This document shows positions 42,855-50,394 of a stretch of 64,000 bases of DNA, piece after piece. The notes beneath the pieces were generated by a model. That model was not told the DNA's origin. It made no database searches and worked only from the letters and a program-made list of their open reading frames with translations. Each line of letters opens with the position of its first letter. Within the stretch, counting starts at the first letter, position 1. Made by a program: the position numbers and the translations under genes. Source of the DNA: Sphingobium indicum B90A (GTDB lineage Bacteria > Pseudomonadota > Alphaproteobacteria > Sphingomonadales > Sphingomonadaceae); assembly GCF_000264945.2 (NCBI RefSeq), contig NZ_CP013070.1, positions 2,294,001 to 2,358,000 of the forward strand, in the 5' to 3' direction.

Positions 42855-43955
42855 TCATCGGCCCGGCAGCAGGACCGGCTTGATGACCGAACCGGATGCA
42901 AGGTCGCGCTCGGCATCGTTGATCTTCTCCAGCGGATATCGGGCGATCAGCCGGTCGAAGGGAAAAAGCCCCTCCGACCAGAGTTCGATCAGTTGCGGGA
43001 TCAGCAATTGGGGCACCGAATTGCCCTCGATGATGAAGGAAATTTGCTGCCCCTTCATCAGCGCCTCCTGCGGCAGGTCCAGCGGCGCGCCGCCGCCGCC
43101 CACCAGCCCCAGCTTCCCCCGCGCGCGCAGGGCCGCCAGGGCGCCGGCGATGACGGCGGGCGCGGCGGTCGTGTCCAGCGCATGGGTCGCGCCGCCCCCG
43201 GTGATGGACATGATCTGCTCGACCAGTTCGGGATCGCGGCCGGAGATGCGATGCGTCGCCCCCAGTTCCTGCGCGAGTTGCAGGCGGTTTTCGTGCAGGT
43301 CGACCGCGATCACCTTCCGCGCCCCGGCGATGCGCGCCGCCATGATCGCCGCCATGCCGACCGCGCCTGTCCCGAATATGACGACGCTGCTGTCGAAACG
43401 GACCTGCAGGGCGTTGAGGACAGCGCCCGCCCCGGTCTGGATGCCGCAGCCCAGCGGCCCCAGCAATTCTATGGGCAGGTCCGGCGACACCTTGACCGCA
43501 TTGCGCTCGGTCGCCAGCGAATGGGTGGCGAAGGACGACTGGCCGAACCAGCGCGTCTGCAATTCGACCCCGTCCGAATCCCGGCCCGACCGATGCGATC
43601 CGGGCCGCAGCCCCAGTTCGTTCCGCTCGCTGAATTCGGAGCAGAAGGATGGCGTGCCGCCATGGCAATTGTCGCACCAGCCGCATGAATCATAGGTCAG
43701 GACCACATGGTCCCCGACGGCGAAGCGCGTGACGGAGGGGCCGACCGCCTCGACGATGCCGGATCCTTCATGGCCCAGCACGGCGGGCAGGGGCGCCCAT
43801 TCGGCGGGGATATGCCTGACCACCAGGTCGGTGTGGCACATGCCGACACCGGCGACGCGGACGAGGATCTCGTTCCCGCCGGGTTCGGGCAGGTCCAATG
43901 GCTCGATGGCGAAAGGGGCTTGCGCATGGCGCAGGATCGCGGCGCTGGCGTGCAT
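42855..43955 (-). CDS. Zinc-dependent NAD alcohol dehydrogenase (class III/aryl-alcohol type)
   Basis: The 366-residue medium-chain dehydrogenase has the catalytic zinc site (GVGMCHTDLVVRH, LGHEGSGIVEAVG) and four structural-zinc cysteines (SCGWCDNCHGGTPSFC). The NAD loop is IFGTGAVGMAAIMAARIAGA. Similar enzymes oxidise benzyl, perillyl or geranyl alcohols. It would convert the P450 product to an aldehyde. It follows the ferredoxin gene by 42 bases and precedes the P450 gene by 43. Confidence 0.9.
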   Translation of the reverse strand: MHASAAILRHAQAPFAIEPLDLPEPGGNEILVRVAGVGMCHTDLVVRHIPAEWAPLPAVLGHEGSGIVEAVGPSVTRFAVGDHVVLTYDSCGWCDNCHGGTPSFCSEFSERNELGLRPGSHRSGRDSDGVELQTRWFGQSSFATHSLATERNAVKVSPDLPIELLGPLGCGIQTGAGAVLNALQVRFDSSVVIFGTGAVGMAAIMAARIAGARKVIAVDLHENRLQLAQELGATHRISGRDPELVEQIMSITGGGATHALDTTAAPAVIAGALAALRARGKLGLVGGGGAPLDLPQEALMKGQQISFIIEGNSVPQLLIPQLIELWSEGLFPFDRLIARYPLEKINDAERDLASGSVIKPVLLPGR

Positions 43956-43997
43956 GTCTTCGACACTCCTCCTGGAAGCGGAAAGCGGACCTGGAGG

Positions 43998-44213
43998 TCA
44001 GGCCTTCGGGGTCGCCGAAAGTCGGATCGCCGCCGCCGGGCAGACATTGGCGGAGGATCGGACCGCGGCTACGCTGGCTTCGTCGCCATCGTCCACCGTG
44101 TCGCGCAGCAGGAGGACGACGCCATCATCGTCCTGATCGAAAACCCCGGGCGCCAGCATCACGCATTGGCCCGACGAAACGCACCTCTCCGGCAAGGTTT
44201 TTACTTGCATCAT
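43998..44213 (-). CDS. P450-type [3Fe-4S] ferredoxin
   Basis: The 71-residue protein has C11-x5-C17 (RCVSSGQCVM) and C58-Pro (SSANVCPAAAI), the three-cysteine pattern of [3Fe-4S] ferredoxins that donate electrons to bacterial P450s. It is the first gene of the leftward operon. No ferredoxin reductase is encoded in the operon, so a reductase from elsewhere must serve. Two adjacent ATG codons (44213, 44210) are possible starts. Confidence 0.88.
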   Translation of the reverse strand: MMQVKTLPERCVSSGQCVMLAPGVFDQDDDGVVLLLRDTVDDGDEASVAAVRSSANVCPAAAIRLSATPKA

Positions 44214-44619
44214 CCACGCCTTGTTTTTTGTTATTTATGGCCGAATAGAATCGACAATGAACAAGCTAAATCTTCAAATTTTAAAATAAAGAATAATAAT
44301 TATCACCTATTGTCTCTTCAGTTCCGGAGGATTTGCAAAGTTGGCGCATATGCCCGGCGTGATACGCCCTGTCTTTGGTTATGACCTGTAACTTTCGCCA
44401 TGGATGTTCGCTGGACGCCGAAGCCAATTTGCCGGTCGGCGCGCCGCGACATCGACAGGGCCATGGCGATCTGATATGCGGTTGAATCCACGCTTGGCCG
44501 ATGGTCGGCAACAGATCGAACGCGCTTGGAGGACAGCAAACGCCCCAGCGCCGCCGAATGCCGGAACAGGGCCCAAGCGCCATAAGGCCGAGCGCCAAAA
44601 GAAAATGTCGGGAGAGGAG
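44214..44619. promoter_or_regulatory. Divergent promoter region of the P450 operon and tetR
   Basis: This 406-base region contains no convincing gene. The part next to the ferredoxin gene (about 44215-44330) is strongly AT-rich, with CAAATTTTAAAATAAAG and AATAATAATTAT tracts, in contrast to the GC-rich remainder. It should hold the operon promoter and the operator for the divergent TetR regulator; no single clear operator was found. Confidence 0.5.
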
Positions 44620-45294
44620 ATGACCCAGATAAGAGCCTTCCCCATGAGCGAGTCCCCTGTCATCCCGTTGCGGGAGCGTCGCCGGCAGGAAACGATGAAC
44701 GAGATTCTCGATCTGTCGATCGAGGTCATAAGGCAGCAAGGCGTCGCCGGACTGAATCTCACGACGGTGGCGCGGCTTCTGGGCGTGCAGCCGACCGCGC
44801 TGTACAAATATTTCCCGTCCTTGATGGCGGTCTATGACGCGCTCTACCGCCGCGCCGAAAACGATGTCCTGCATGAAGTCGAAAATGCCGTCGCGAGCGC
44901 CGAACCAGGCATGGCGGCGATAAGGGACGCGATGCTGGCCGTGGACCGATGGGCGACGGTGAACCCGGAAATGGCCCAGCTGCTCATCGGCCGGCCGATC
45001 CCCGGCTATATTCCCGCTCCCGACGCGCTGGACCCCAGCATCCGGATATTGGGCATTTTCCGCCAGTCGCTGGACCAGGCCGTGGCGCGGCGGCAACTGG
45101 ACGCCGGCGCGGCCGGATCGCGGCATGTGCTGATGCTGGCCGCGCTGCTGACCGGGGCCTCCACCCTTCGGATGCTGCACGCCGAAGAACCGCCCTGCCA
45201 GGCGGATATGGAGGGGTTGATTCCCGATCTGGTCAGCATGTTCTTCAGGGCGTTCCCGCCCCAGGACGCGCCCGTCCCCGCCACCGACCTCTGA
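44620..45294 (+). CDS. TetR-family regulator of the P450 operon
   Basis: Taking the ATG at 44620 (GGGAGAGGAG just upstream) gives 224 residues. The helix-turn-helix lies at about 35-60 (LTTVARLLGVQPTALYKYFPS), followed by a ligand domain with AIRDAMLAVDRWATVNPEMA. The reading frame is open further upstream but those codons are not protein-like; MSESPVIPLRERR at 44644 is another possible start. Divergent placement makes it the probable repressor of the ferredoxin-P450-CoA operon, responding to a pathway substrate or acyl-CoA. Confidence 0.85.
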   Translation: MTQIRAFPMSESPVIPLRERRRQETMNEILDLSIEVIRQQGVAGLNLTTVARLLGVQPTALYKYFPSLMAVYDALYRRAENDVLHEVENAVASAEPGMAAIRDAMLAVDRWATVNPEMAQLLIGRPIPGYIPAPDALDPSIRILGIFRQSLDQAVARRQLDAGAAGSRHVLMLAALLTGASTLRMLHAEEPPCQADMEGLIPDLVSMFFRAFPPQDAPVPATDL

Positions 45295-45733
45295 TCCGTC
45301 GCATTCCCTTTCCGCCGGGTCCGTCGAGGACCGATAGCCGCCCGCGCAGCGCTGCGGTTCGGCCTGGACAGGACGAGCTATAAGGCGGGGGCGCCGGCCT
45401 GCCCGCGCCATTCCCATGCCGTCGGGAGCCGGCGGCGGCAGTCGTCATCCTTGAAAATATTATGGTTGCAATTTTAAACCATAGGCGGCACTATCCGCAT
45501 GGTTGCAAAATTAAACCGTAACGAGGCGCCGGGCGCGCCTGGTCGAAAGAAGCGGCCATGCCGTCCTGGAGTAGGGTGTCGGATGATCGATTTGCGCGGA
45601 CAAGCACGTCAGCCATGGCCCGGCCCCTTCGGATCGTCCGCGCCCGGCTCCCTTGCGGAGAGAGCCGAACGACAGGGATGAAGTCCCGCGACCCTCGCCC
45701 CCTTTCCTCAGCCAGCATTGCCAGGAGTTGCCA
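45295..45733. other. 439-bp intergenic region upstream of the Old Yellow Enzyme gene
   Basis: No convincing gene is seen. It contains the paired operator-like dyads at 45462-45519 and GCCAGCATTGCCAGGAGTTG just before the nemA-like start. A 60-codon frame starting inside the second dyad (45499) has no ribosome site and low-complexity composition. Confidence 0.5.
45462..45519. promoter_or_regulatory. Tandem dyad operators upstream of the ene-reductase gene
   Basis: ATGGTT-GCAATTTTA-AACCAT (45462-45482) and ATGGTT-GCAAAATTA-AACCGT (45499-45519) are two near-identical 21-base dyads, 37 bases apart centre to centre. They lie in an AT-rich patch 215-270 bases before the ATG of the ene-reductase gene. 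Two copies on nearly the same helix face are typical of cooperative regulator binding. The regulator is unknown; the nearby MarR protein is a candidate. Confidence 0.6.
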
Positions 45734-46849
45734 ATGACCCAATCCGCCTTGTTCCAGCCGCTCAGGATCGGTCGGCTCGAACTGTCCCACCGCGTGGTGA
45801 TGGCTCCGCTGACGCGGATGCGCGCCGGTCCGGGCATGGTGCCGCGCGACATCGCCGTCGAATATTATCGCCAGCGGGCGACGCCGGGCGGCCTCATCGT
45901 CGCGGAAGCATCCCAGGTGATGCCGACCGGCCAGGGCTATCCGCAAACCCCCGGCATCCATACGGCGGAACAGATCGCCGGCTGGAAAAGGGTCACCGAC
46001 GCGGTGCATGAAGCGGGTGGCCACATCTTCCTCCAGCTCTGGCATGTGGGGCGCATTTCCCATTCATCCTACCATGGCGAAACGCCGGTCGCGCCGTCCG
46101 CCGTCGCCGCCGCGGGCGATCATTTCACCGCGAGCTGGAAGCTGGAGCCGTTCCAGACGCCCCGCGCCCTTGAGCTTGAGGACATCGCCGCGATCGTCGA
46201 GGCCTATCGCACCGGCGCCCGCAACGCGCTCGCCGCAGGATTCGACGGGGTCGAGATCCATGGCGCGAACGGCTATCTGATCGAGCAGTTCCTCCAGTCC
46301 CGCTCCAACAGGCGGCAGGATATTTACGGCGGATCGATCGCGAACCGCACCCGCTTCCTGCTCGACGTCACGCGCGCCGTGGTGGAGGAGGCGGGGGCCG
46401 ACCGCGTCGCCGTGCGCCTGTCGCCCTTCGGCACCACCAACGATTCCGGCGAGGACGATCCGCTGCCGCTGTACCGGCATGCGATCGCCGCGCTTTCCGG
46501 CTTCCAACTGGCCTATCTGCACCTGATCGAACCGCGGATAGCCGGGACCGGCAAGGCGGACGTCCTCAATGATAGCGCGCCCTCCGCCGCTGAACTCTTC
46601 CGCGACTCCTGGCCCGGCGTCCTGATCGCCGCCGGCGGTTATGAGGGGGCTTCCGCCCAGGAGGAAGTGGGCAAGGGGCTGGCGGACGCGATCGCCTTTG
46701 GGCGTCCGTTCATCGCCAATCCCGACCTGGTCGAACGAATCCGCCTGGGCGCTCCGCTCAACCCCTGGGACCGTCCGACCTTCTACGGCGGCGATGCCAA
46801 GGGCTATACCGATTATCCGACGCTGGAAACGCTGAACGCAGCGGCCTGA
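45734..46849 (+). CDS. nemA: Old Yellow Enzyme-family flavin ene-reductase, NemA-like
   Basis: The 371-residue FMN TIM-barrel starts MTQSALFQPLRIGRLELSHR with CAGGAG upstream. Family motifs are VVMAPLTRMRAGPGMVP, FLQLWHVGRISHSSY, GFDGVEIHGANGYLIEQF, LQSRSNRRQDIYGGS and a phosphate site near LIAAGGYEG and AIAFGRPFIANPDLV. Such enzymes reduce quinones, maleimides, nitro-compounds and enones with NADPH. It stands at the head of the quinone-related gene group. Tandem dyads upstream suggest tight control. Confidence 0.88.
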   Translation: MTQSALFQPLRIGRLELSHRVVMAPLTRMRAGPGMVPRDIAVEYYRQRATPGGLIVAEASQVMPTGQGYPQTPGIHTAEQIAGWKRVTDAVHEAGGHIFLQLWHVGRISHSSYHGETPVAPSAVAAAGDHFTASWKLEPFQTPRALELEDIAAIVEAYRTGARNALAAGFDGVEIHGANGYLIEQFLQSRSNRRQDIYGGSIANRTRFLLDVTRAVVEEAGADRVAVRLSPFGTTNDSGEDDPLPLYRHAIAALSGFQLAYLHLIEPRIAGTGKADVLNDSAPSAAELFRDSWPGVLIAAGGYEGASAQEEVGKGLADAIAFGRPFIANPDLVERIRLGAPLNPWDRPTFYGGDAKGYTDYPTLETLNAAA

Positions 46850-46863
46850 ACGAAGGTCGGACC

Positions 46864-46892
46864 GGGCCGCCTTCGCCCGCGGAAGGCGGCCC
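46864..46892 (+). terminator. Hairpin after the ene-reductase gene
   Basis: GGGCCGCCTTC (46864-46874), loop GCCCGCG and GAAGGCGGCCC (46882-46892) form a perfect 11-bp stem in the 82 bases between the nemA-like and DUF1330 genes. Only CCTTG follows, so it may be an attenuating stem or an mRNA 3' end stabiliser rather than a strong intrinsic terminator. Confidence 0.55.
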
Positions 46893-46931
46893 CCTTGAAG
46901 AGACGTCAGAGAATTCGGGAAGGATGCAGGA

Positions 46932-47219
46932 ATGGCGGTCTACACAGTGGCTCAGGTCAAGATCAACGACGGCGAGAGATATGAGAAATATCGGGAGCGC
47001 TTCGGCGCGGTGCTCCAGCAATATGATGGCCGGCTCGTCGCCGCCGACGACAATCCGGTCGTCCAGGAAGGCCAATGGTCTTATGAGAAGATCGTGATCC
47101 TGGAATTCGCCGATCTGGACGCCTTCAACGCGTTCGCCGACAGCGAAAGCTATCGCGAGATCGCGGCCCATCGCCATGCCGGGGCGGACAGCCTTATCCT
47201 CGTCGCGAAAGGACGCTGA
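46932..47219 (+). CDS. DUF1330 family protein
   Basis: The 95-residue protein begins MAVYTVAQVKINDGERYEKY and shows the ferredoxin-like dimeric alpha-beta barrel pattern of DUF1330 (GRLVAADDNPVVQEGQWSYE, then KIVILEFADLDAFNAFADSE). These small proteins often accompany oxidoreductases, and some related folds are monooxygenases or decyclases. No catalytic role is established. GGAAGGATGCAGGA precedes the start. Confidence 0.82.
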   Translation: MAVYTVAQVKINDGERYEKYRERFGAVLQQYDGRLVAADDNPVVQEGQWSYEKIVILEFADLDAFNAFADSESYREIAAHRHAGADSLILVAKGR

Positions 47220-47277
47220 ACCGGCGCGCAGGCGCTCCATCCGGGGGAAAACGCCGGCGGAATCCCTATTGCGACCC

Positions 47278-47299
47278 CCGGCCGGCACCGTACGGCCGG
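47278..47299. terminator. Hairpin after the DUF1330 gene
   Basis: CCGGCCG (47278-47284), GCACCGTA loop and CGGCCGG (47293-47299) form a short GC-rich stem between the DUF1330 and MarR genes. There is no clear T tract. Confidence 0.4.
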
Positions 47300-47364
47300 C
47301 TTCCCCGGCGCGGCAATGCGCCTGGGGGGTCGACAGGCGTGCGCCATAAGTGTATGCTCACACA

Positions 47365-47853
47365 ATGAGCGCGCTACGACCCATCGCCTTCCTGGAGGAA
47401 GTCAGGAACACGCCCCACATCTGCCTCGCGGAAGGTCTGCGGGCGGCCAATCGCGCCGTCATGAAGCATTATGTCGACAGCATGGCGGGATCGCCGGTCA
47501 ATCCGGTGCAGATGTCGCTGCTCATGCGCGTCTATTATCTGCGCAACGCGACCATGCAGACGCTTGCCCAGCATATGGAGACCGATCGCACCACGACGAC
47601 GCGCAACGTCGATGTGCTGGTGCGGGACGGATTCCTGGAGATCGGGGAGGGCAAGGACAGGCGCCAGCGGCTGGTGCGCTTGACGGAGCGCGGGCATGAG
47701 GCGCTGGAGGTGTCGATCCCCAAATGGCGCAAGGCCCAGGATGAGCTGAAAAATGCGCTGGGCGACGAATTGTGGAACAATATCCTGCGCGAAGCCCGGA
47801 CGTTGATCGAGCTTGGCGGCATCGCCTGCGATCGCACTGCCCAAGCGGCCTGA
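47365..47853 (+). CDS. MarR-family transcriptional regulator
   Basis: The 162-residue winged-helix protein contains the recognition region TMQTLAQHMETDRTTTTRNV, the wing VRDGFLEIGEGKDRRQRLVR and LTERGHEALEVSIPKWRKAQ, all standard MarR features. A GTG at 47350 is an alternative start; neither start has a good ribosome site, and the mRNA might be nearly leaderless. MarR proteins with this neighbourhood (quinone reductases, glutathionyl-hydroquinone reductase) often sense quinones or phenolics, so it may control this block. Confidence 0.85.
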   Translation: MSALRPIAFLEEVRNTPHICLAEGLRAANRAVMKHYVDSMAGSPVNPVQMSLLMRVYYLRNATMQTLAQHMETDRTTTTRNVDVLVRDGFLEIGEGKDRRQRLVRLTERGHEALEVSIPKWRKAQDELKNALGDELWNNILREARTLIELGGIACDRTAQAA

Positions 47854-48224
47854 GGCATTCCCGACCGATCGGGCCGACATGGCCACCGCGCATGCGTTCG
47901 GGCGGCGCCGCAATGCCGCGGCCTGTCTACATCCAGAAAATGGATAAGGGGTTTTCATAATCCGCGCTTGAAAGCGGGGGCGCCACATCCTTTGTGGTTC
48001 CGCATAATATGCGCGTGGAGAGAGAGAGAATGGCCTCATCGTCCGTCCTGCCGGAATCCTGTGGCCCTGTCGTCCTTCCTCGTTCTGACGGATTTCGATC
48101 CCATGACGCGCCGGCGCAGCATCCCGGATGCGCGGGATGAGCGCCGTCTCTCGCCGATCATGCGCGAACCTGCCCGGCATCATGCGAAGCGGATCGGCCG
48201 GGCCGAAGATGGAGATACCGATAT
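47854..48224. other. 371-bp intergenic region, nothing clear
   Basis: No convincing gene is present: an overlapping frame at 47968-48438 is rich in rare turns of codon use and overlaps the glutathionyl-hydroquinone reductase start. GTGGAGAGAGAGAGAATGG near 48020 looks like a ribosome site but opens only a short arginine-rich frame. The promoter for the next gene should lie here. Confidence 0.4.
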
Positions 48225-49187
48225 ATGGGCCTGTTGGTTGACGGCGTCTGGCGCGACGCCTGGTATGACACGAAATCGAGCGGCGGCAGATTCGTGCGCA
48301 AGGAATCGCAATATCGCGACGGGCTGGACGGCCGTTTCCAGGCCGAGCCGGGCCGCTATCATATCTATGCCGGCTTCGCCTGTCCCTGGGCGCACCGCGT
48401 CCTCATCATGCGCGCGCTCAAGGGGCTGGAGGGGTTGATCTCCGTCTCCATGGTCAATGCGTTCATGGGCGAGAAGGGCTGGACGTTCCTGCCGGGCGAG
48501 GGCGTCGTGCCGGACAGCGTCAACGGCGCGCAATATCTCTATCAGGTCTATCTGGCGGGCGATCCGACCTATACCGGCCGCGTGACCATCCCGATCCTGT
48601 GGGACAAGTTCGAGAAGAGGATCGTCAACAATGAATCGTCGGAGATCATCCGGATCCTGAACTCGGCGTTCGATCATGTGGGGGCGCTTCCCGGCGATTA
48701 TTATCCGCAGGAATTGCGCGCCGAAATCGACGCGATCAACGCGCGCGTCTACGAAACGCTCAACAACGGCGTGTACCGTTCGGGTTTCGCGACGACGCAG
48801 GAAGCCTATGAGGAGGCGGTCCATCCGCTGTTCGAAACGCTCGACTGGCTGGAGGAGCATCTGACGGGCAGGGAATGGCTTGTCGGAGACAGGCTGACGG
48901 AAGCGGACATCCGCCTGTTCACCACGCTGGTCCGCTTCGATGCGATCTACCACGGGCATTTCAAATGCAATCTGCGCCGCATCGCCGACTATCCCAATCT
49001 TTCGCGGCTGACCTGGAAGCTGGCGTCCCATGAGCGCGTGGCGCCGACCATCGATCTGCGCCATGCCAAGGCGCATTATTACCGCAGCCACACCAGCGTT
49101 AATCCCACGGGCATCGTGCCCGTCGGCCCGGCCGAACCATTGGGGCCGGGCCATTCGCTGACCGGAATCCAGCCTCTTCCGGCTTGA
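48225..49187 (+). CDS. S-glutathionyl-hydroquinone reductase (xi-class GST; PcpF/YqjG-like)
   Basis: The 320-residue protein starts MGLLVDGVWRDAWYDTKSSG. It has the xi-class active site AGFACPWAHRVLIMRALKGL with catalytic C53, then IPILWDKFEKRIVNNESSEI, and in the C-terminal helical domain LTEADIRLFTTLVRFDAIYH and HFKCNLRRIADYPNL. Such enzymes use glutathione to reduce glutathionyl-hydroquinones back to hydroquinones; PcpF does this in pentachlorophenol degradation. That role fits the pcpA/pcpE genes 5 kb to the right. Confidence 0.92.
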   Translation: MGLLVDGVWRDAWYDTKSSGGRFVRKESQYRDGLDGRFQAEPGRYHIYAGFACPWAHRVLIMRALKGLEGLISVSMVNAFMGEKGWTFLPGEGVVPDSVNGAQYLYQVYLAGDPTYTGRVTIPILWDKFEKRIVNNESSEIIRILNSAFDHVGALPGDYYPQELRAEIDAINARVYETLNNGVYRSGFATTQEAYEEAVHPLFETLDWLEEHLTGREWLVGDRLTEADIRLFTTLVRFDAIYHGHFKCNLRRIADYPNLSRLTWKLASHERVAPTIDLRHAKAHYYRSHTSVNPTGIVPVGPAEPLGPGHSLTGIQPLPA

Positions 49188-49255
49188 TCCTGCCGGTCCG
49201 CCCAAGGCAGCGGCCCGGCCGCAAAAGCGCCAATAGTCGAACAGGGGTCGTCCCG

Positions 49256-50236
49256 ATGAAGCATCTGCTCCCAATATTGATATTCGCACTAGCCGGAACC
49301 GTGGCTGCGCGGGCGGAAACGCCGCCTGCGCAGCCGCCGCGCCTCATCCTGCTGGGCACGGCCGGCGGGCCGATAGCGCGGCTGGAACGCTCCCAGCCCG
49401 CCAATGCGATCGTCGTCGGCGGGCAAACCTATCTCATCGATGCGGGCGACGGCCTTTTGAGGCAGATGGCGGCCAGCAAGCTGGGGCTGGGGTCGGTCAA
49501 GGCCCTGTTCCTAACCCACCATCATATCGATCACGTCGCCGATGTTCCCGTGCTGATGATCGACCGCTGGCTTCTCGCCAACGCGCCTCCGCTGGAGATA
49601 TACGGACCGCCGGGATCGGCGCAGCTCGTCGCCGGGACGCTCGCCGCCTTTCGGCCGGTGGAGCTGGCCCCGGTGACGGTCGGCGGCCCGGTCAAGCCGC
49701 CCCTCGCCGGATCGGCGGTCGGCCATGACCTGCCGCTTGACCTCAATGAACCGCGGCTGGTCTACAAGGACGATCGGGTGCGGGTGTTCGCCATCGGCGT
49801 CGATCACTATCATTATCCGGCCGGATCGATCGAGGCGCGGTCGTCCCGTTCCTATGCCTATCGCGTGGAGGCGGGAGGCAAGGTCTATGTCTTCAGCGGC
49901 GACACCGGACCGTCCGAACGCCTGAAGATCCTGGCGAAGGATGCCGATTATCTTGTCTGCGAGGTGATCGACATTGCCCGCATGGAAAAATTGCTGCGAA
50001 GCTATCCGGGCTTCTCCGCCGATCAGATTCCGCCGCTGATGGAACATATGCGCGAAGACCACCTGACCGGGGAGCAGATCGGCGAAATCGCCGCCGCCGC
50101 GGGCGTCAAGAAGGTCATCCTCACGCATTTCGCGCCTGGCAATGACGGGGAAACCGATGTCGAATCCTATGCCGCGGGAATATCCCGGCATTTCCACGGC
50201 GAAGTCGCCCATGGCCGCGACCTGGACCAATATTGA
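49256..50236 (+). CDS. Secreted metallo-beta-lactamase-fold hydrolase
   Basis: The 326-residue protein has a signal peptide (MKHLLPILIFALAGTVAARA). The metal motif H88-x-H90-x-D92-H93 (FLTHHHIDHVADVPVL) and later ligands (GVDHYHYP, FSGDTGPSERL, LTHFAPG) match the arylsulfatase/RNase-Z-like branch of MBL hydrolases. It would act in the periplasm on an ester, sulfate or lactone. It sits between the hydroquinone reductase and antiporter genes; a link to quinone metabolism is inference. Confidence 0.85.
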   Translation: MKHLLPILIFALAGTVAARAETPPAQPPRLILLGTAGGPIARLERSQPANAIVVGGQTYLIDAGDGLLRQMAASKLGLGSVKALFLTHHHIDHVADVPVLMIDRWLLANAPPLEIYGPPGSAQLVAGTLAAFRPVELAPVTVGGPVKPPLAGSAVGHDLPLDLNEPRLVYKDDRVRVFAIGVDHYHYPAGSIEARSSRSYAYRVEAGGKVYVFSGDTGPSERLKILAKDADYLVCEVIDIARMEKLLRSYPGFSADQIPPLMEHMREDHLTGEQIGEIAAAAGVKKVILTHFAPGNDGETDVESYAAGISRHFHGEVAHGRDLDQY

Positions 50237-50279
50237 GGAGCGGACAGTAACGGCCGGATTCGCCGACCCGACATAATCC

Positions 50280-50294
50280 GAATAATGATTATTC
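50280..50294. promoter_or_regulatory. 15-bp perfect palindrome upstream of the antiporter gene
   Basis: GAATAAT-G-ATTATTC is a perfect odd-centred palindrome in the 158-base gap between the MBL hydrolase and the antiporter gene, about 100 bases before the GTG start. It is AT-rich against a GC-rich background and looks like a repressor operator; the binding protein is unknown. Confidence 0.45.
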
Positions 50295-50394
50295 ATCCTG
50301 AGAGATACTCGACGGGATTGGGAGCCAGTAGGGGAATTTCCCCATATTCACTGTTGAGCGGTGTCGACATCGCGATCTGAAAGCAGGCGGGCGA

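Noticed and set aside
45499..45681. 60-codon frame starting in the second dyad upstream of the ene-reductase
   Set aside because: No ribosome site, low-complexity composition, and its start lies inside the operator-like dyad.
47968..48438. 156-codon frame overlapping the glutathionyl-hydroquinone reductase start
   Set aside because: It overlaps a strong family match in another frame by over 200 bases and shows no domain pattern.
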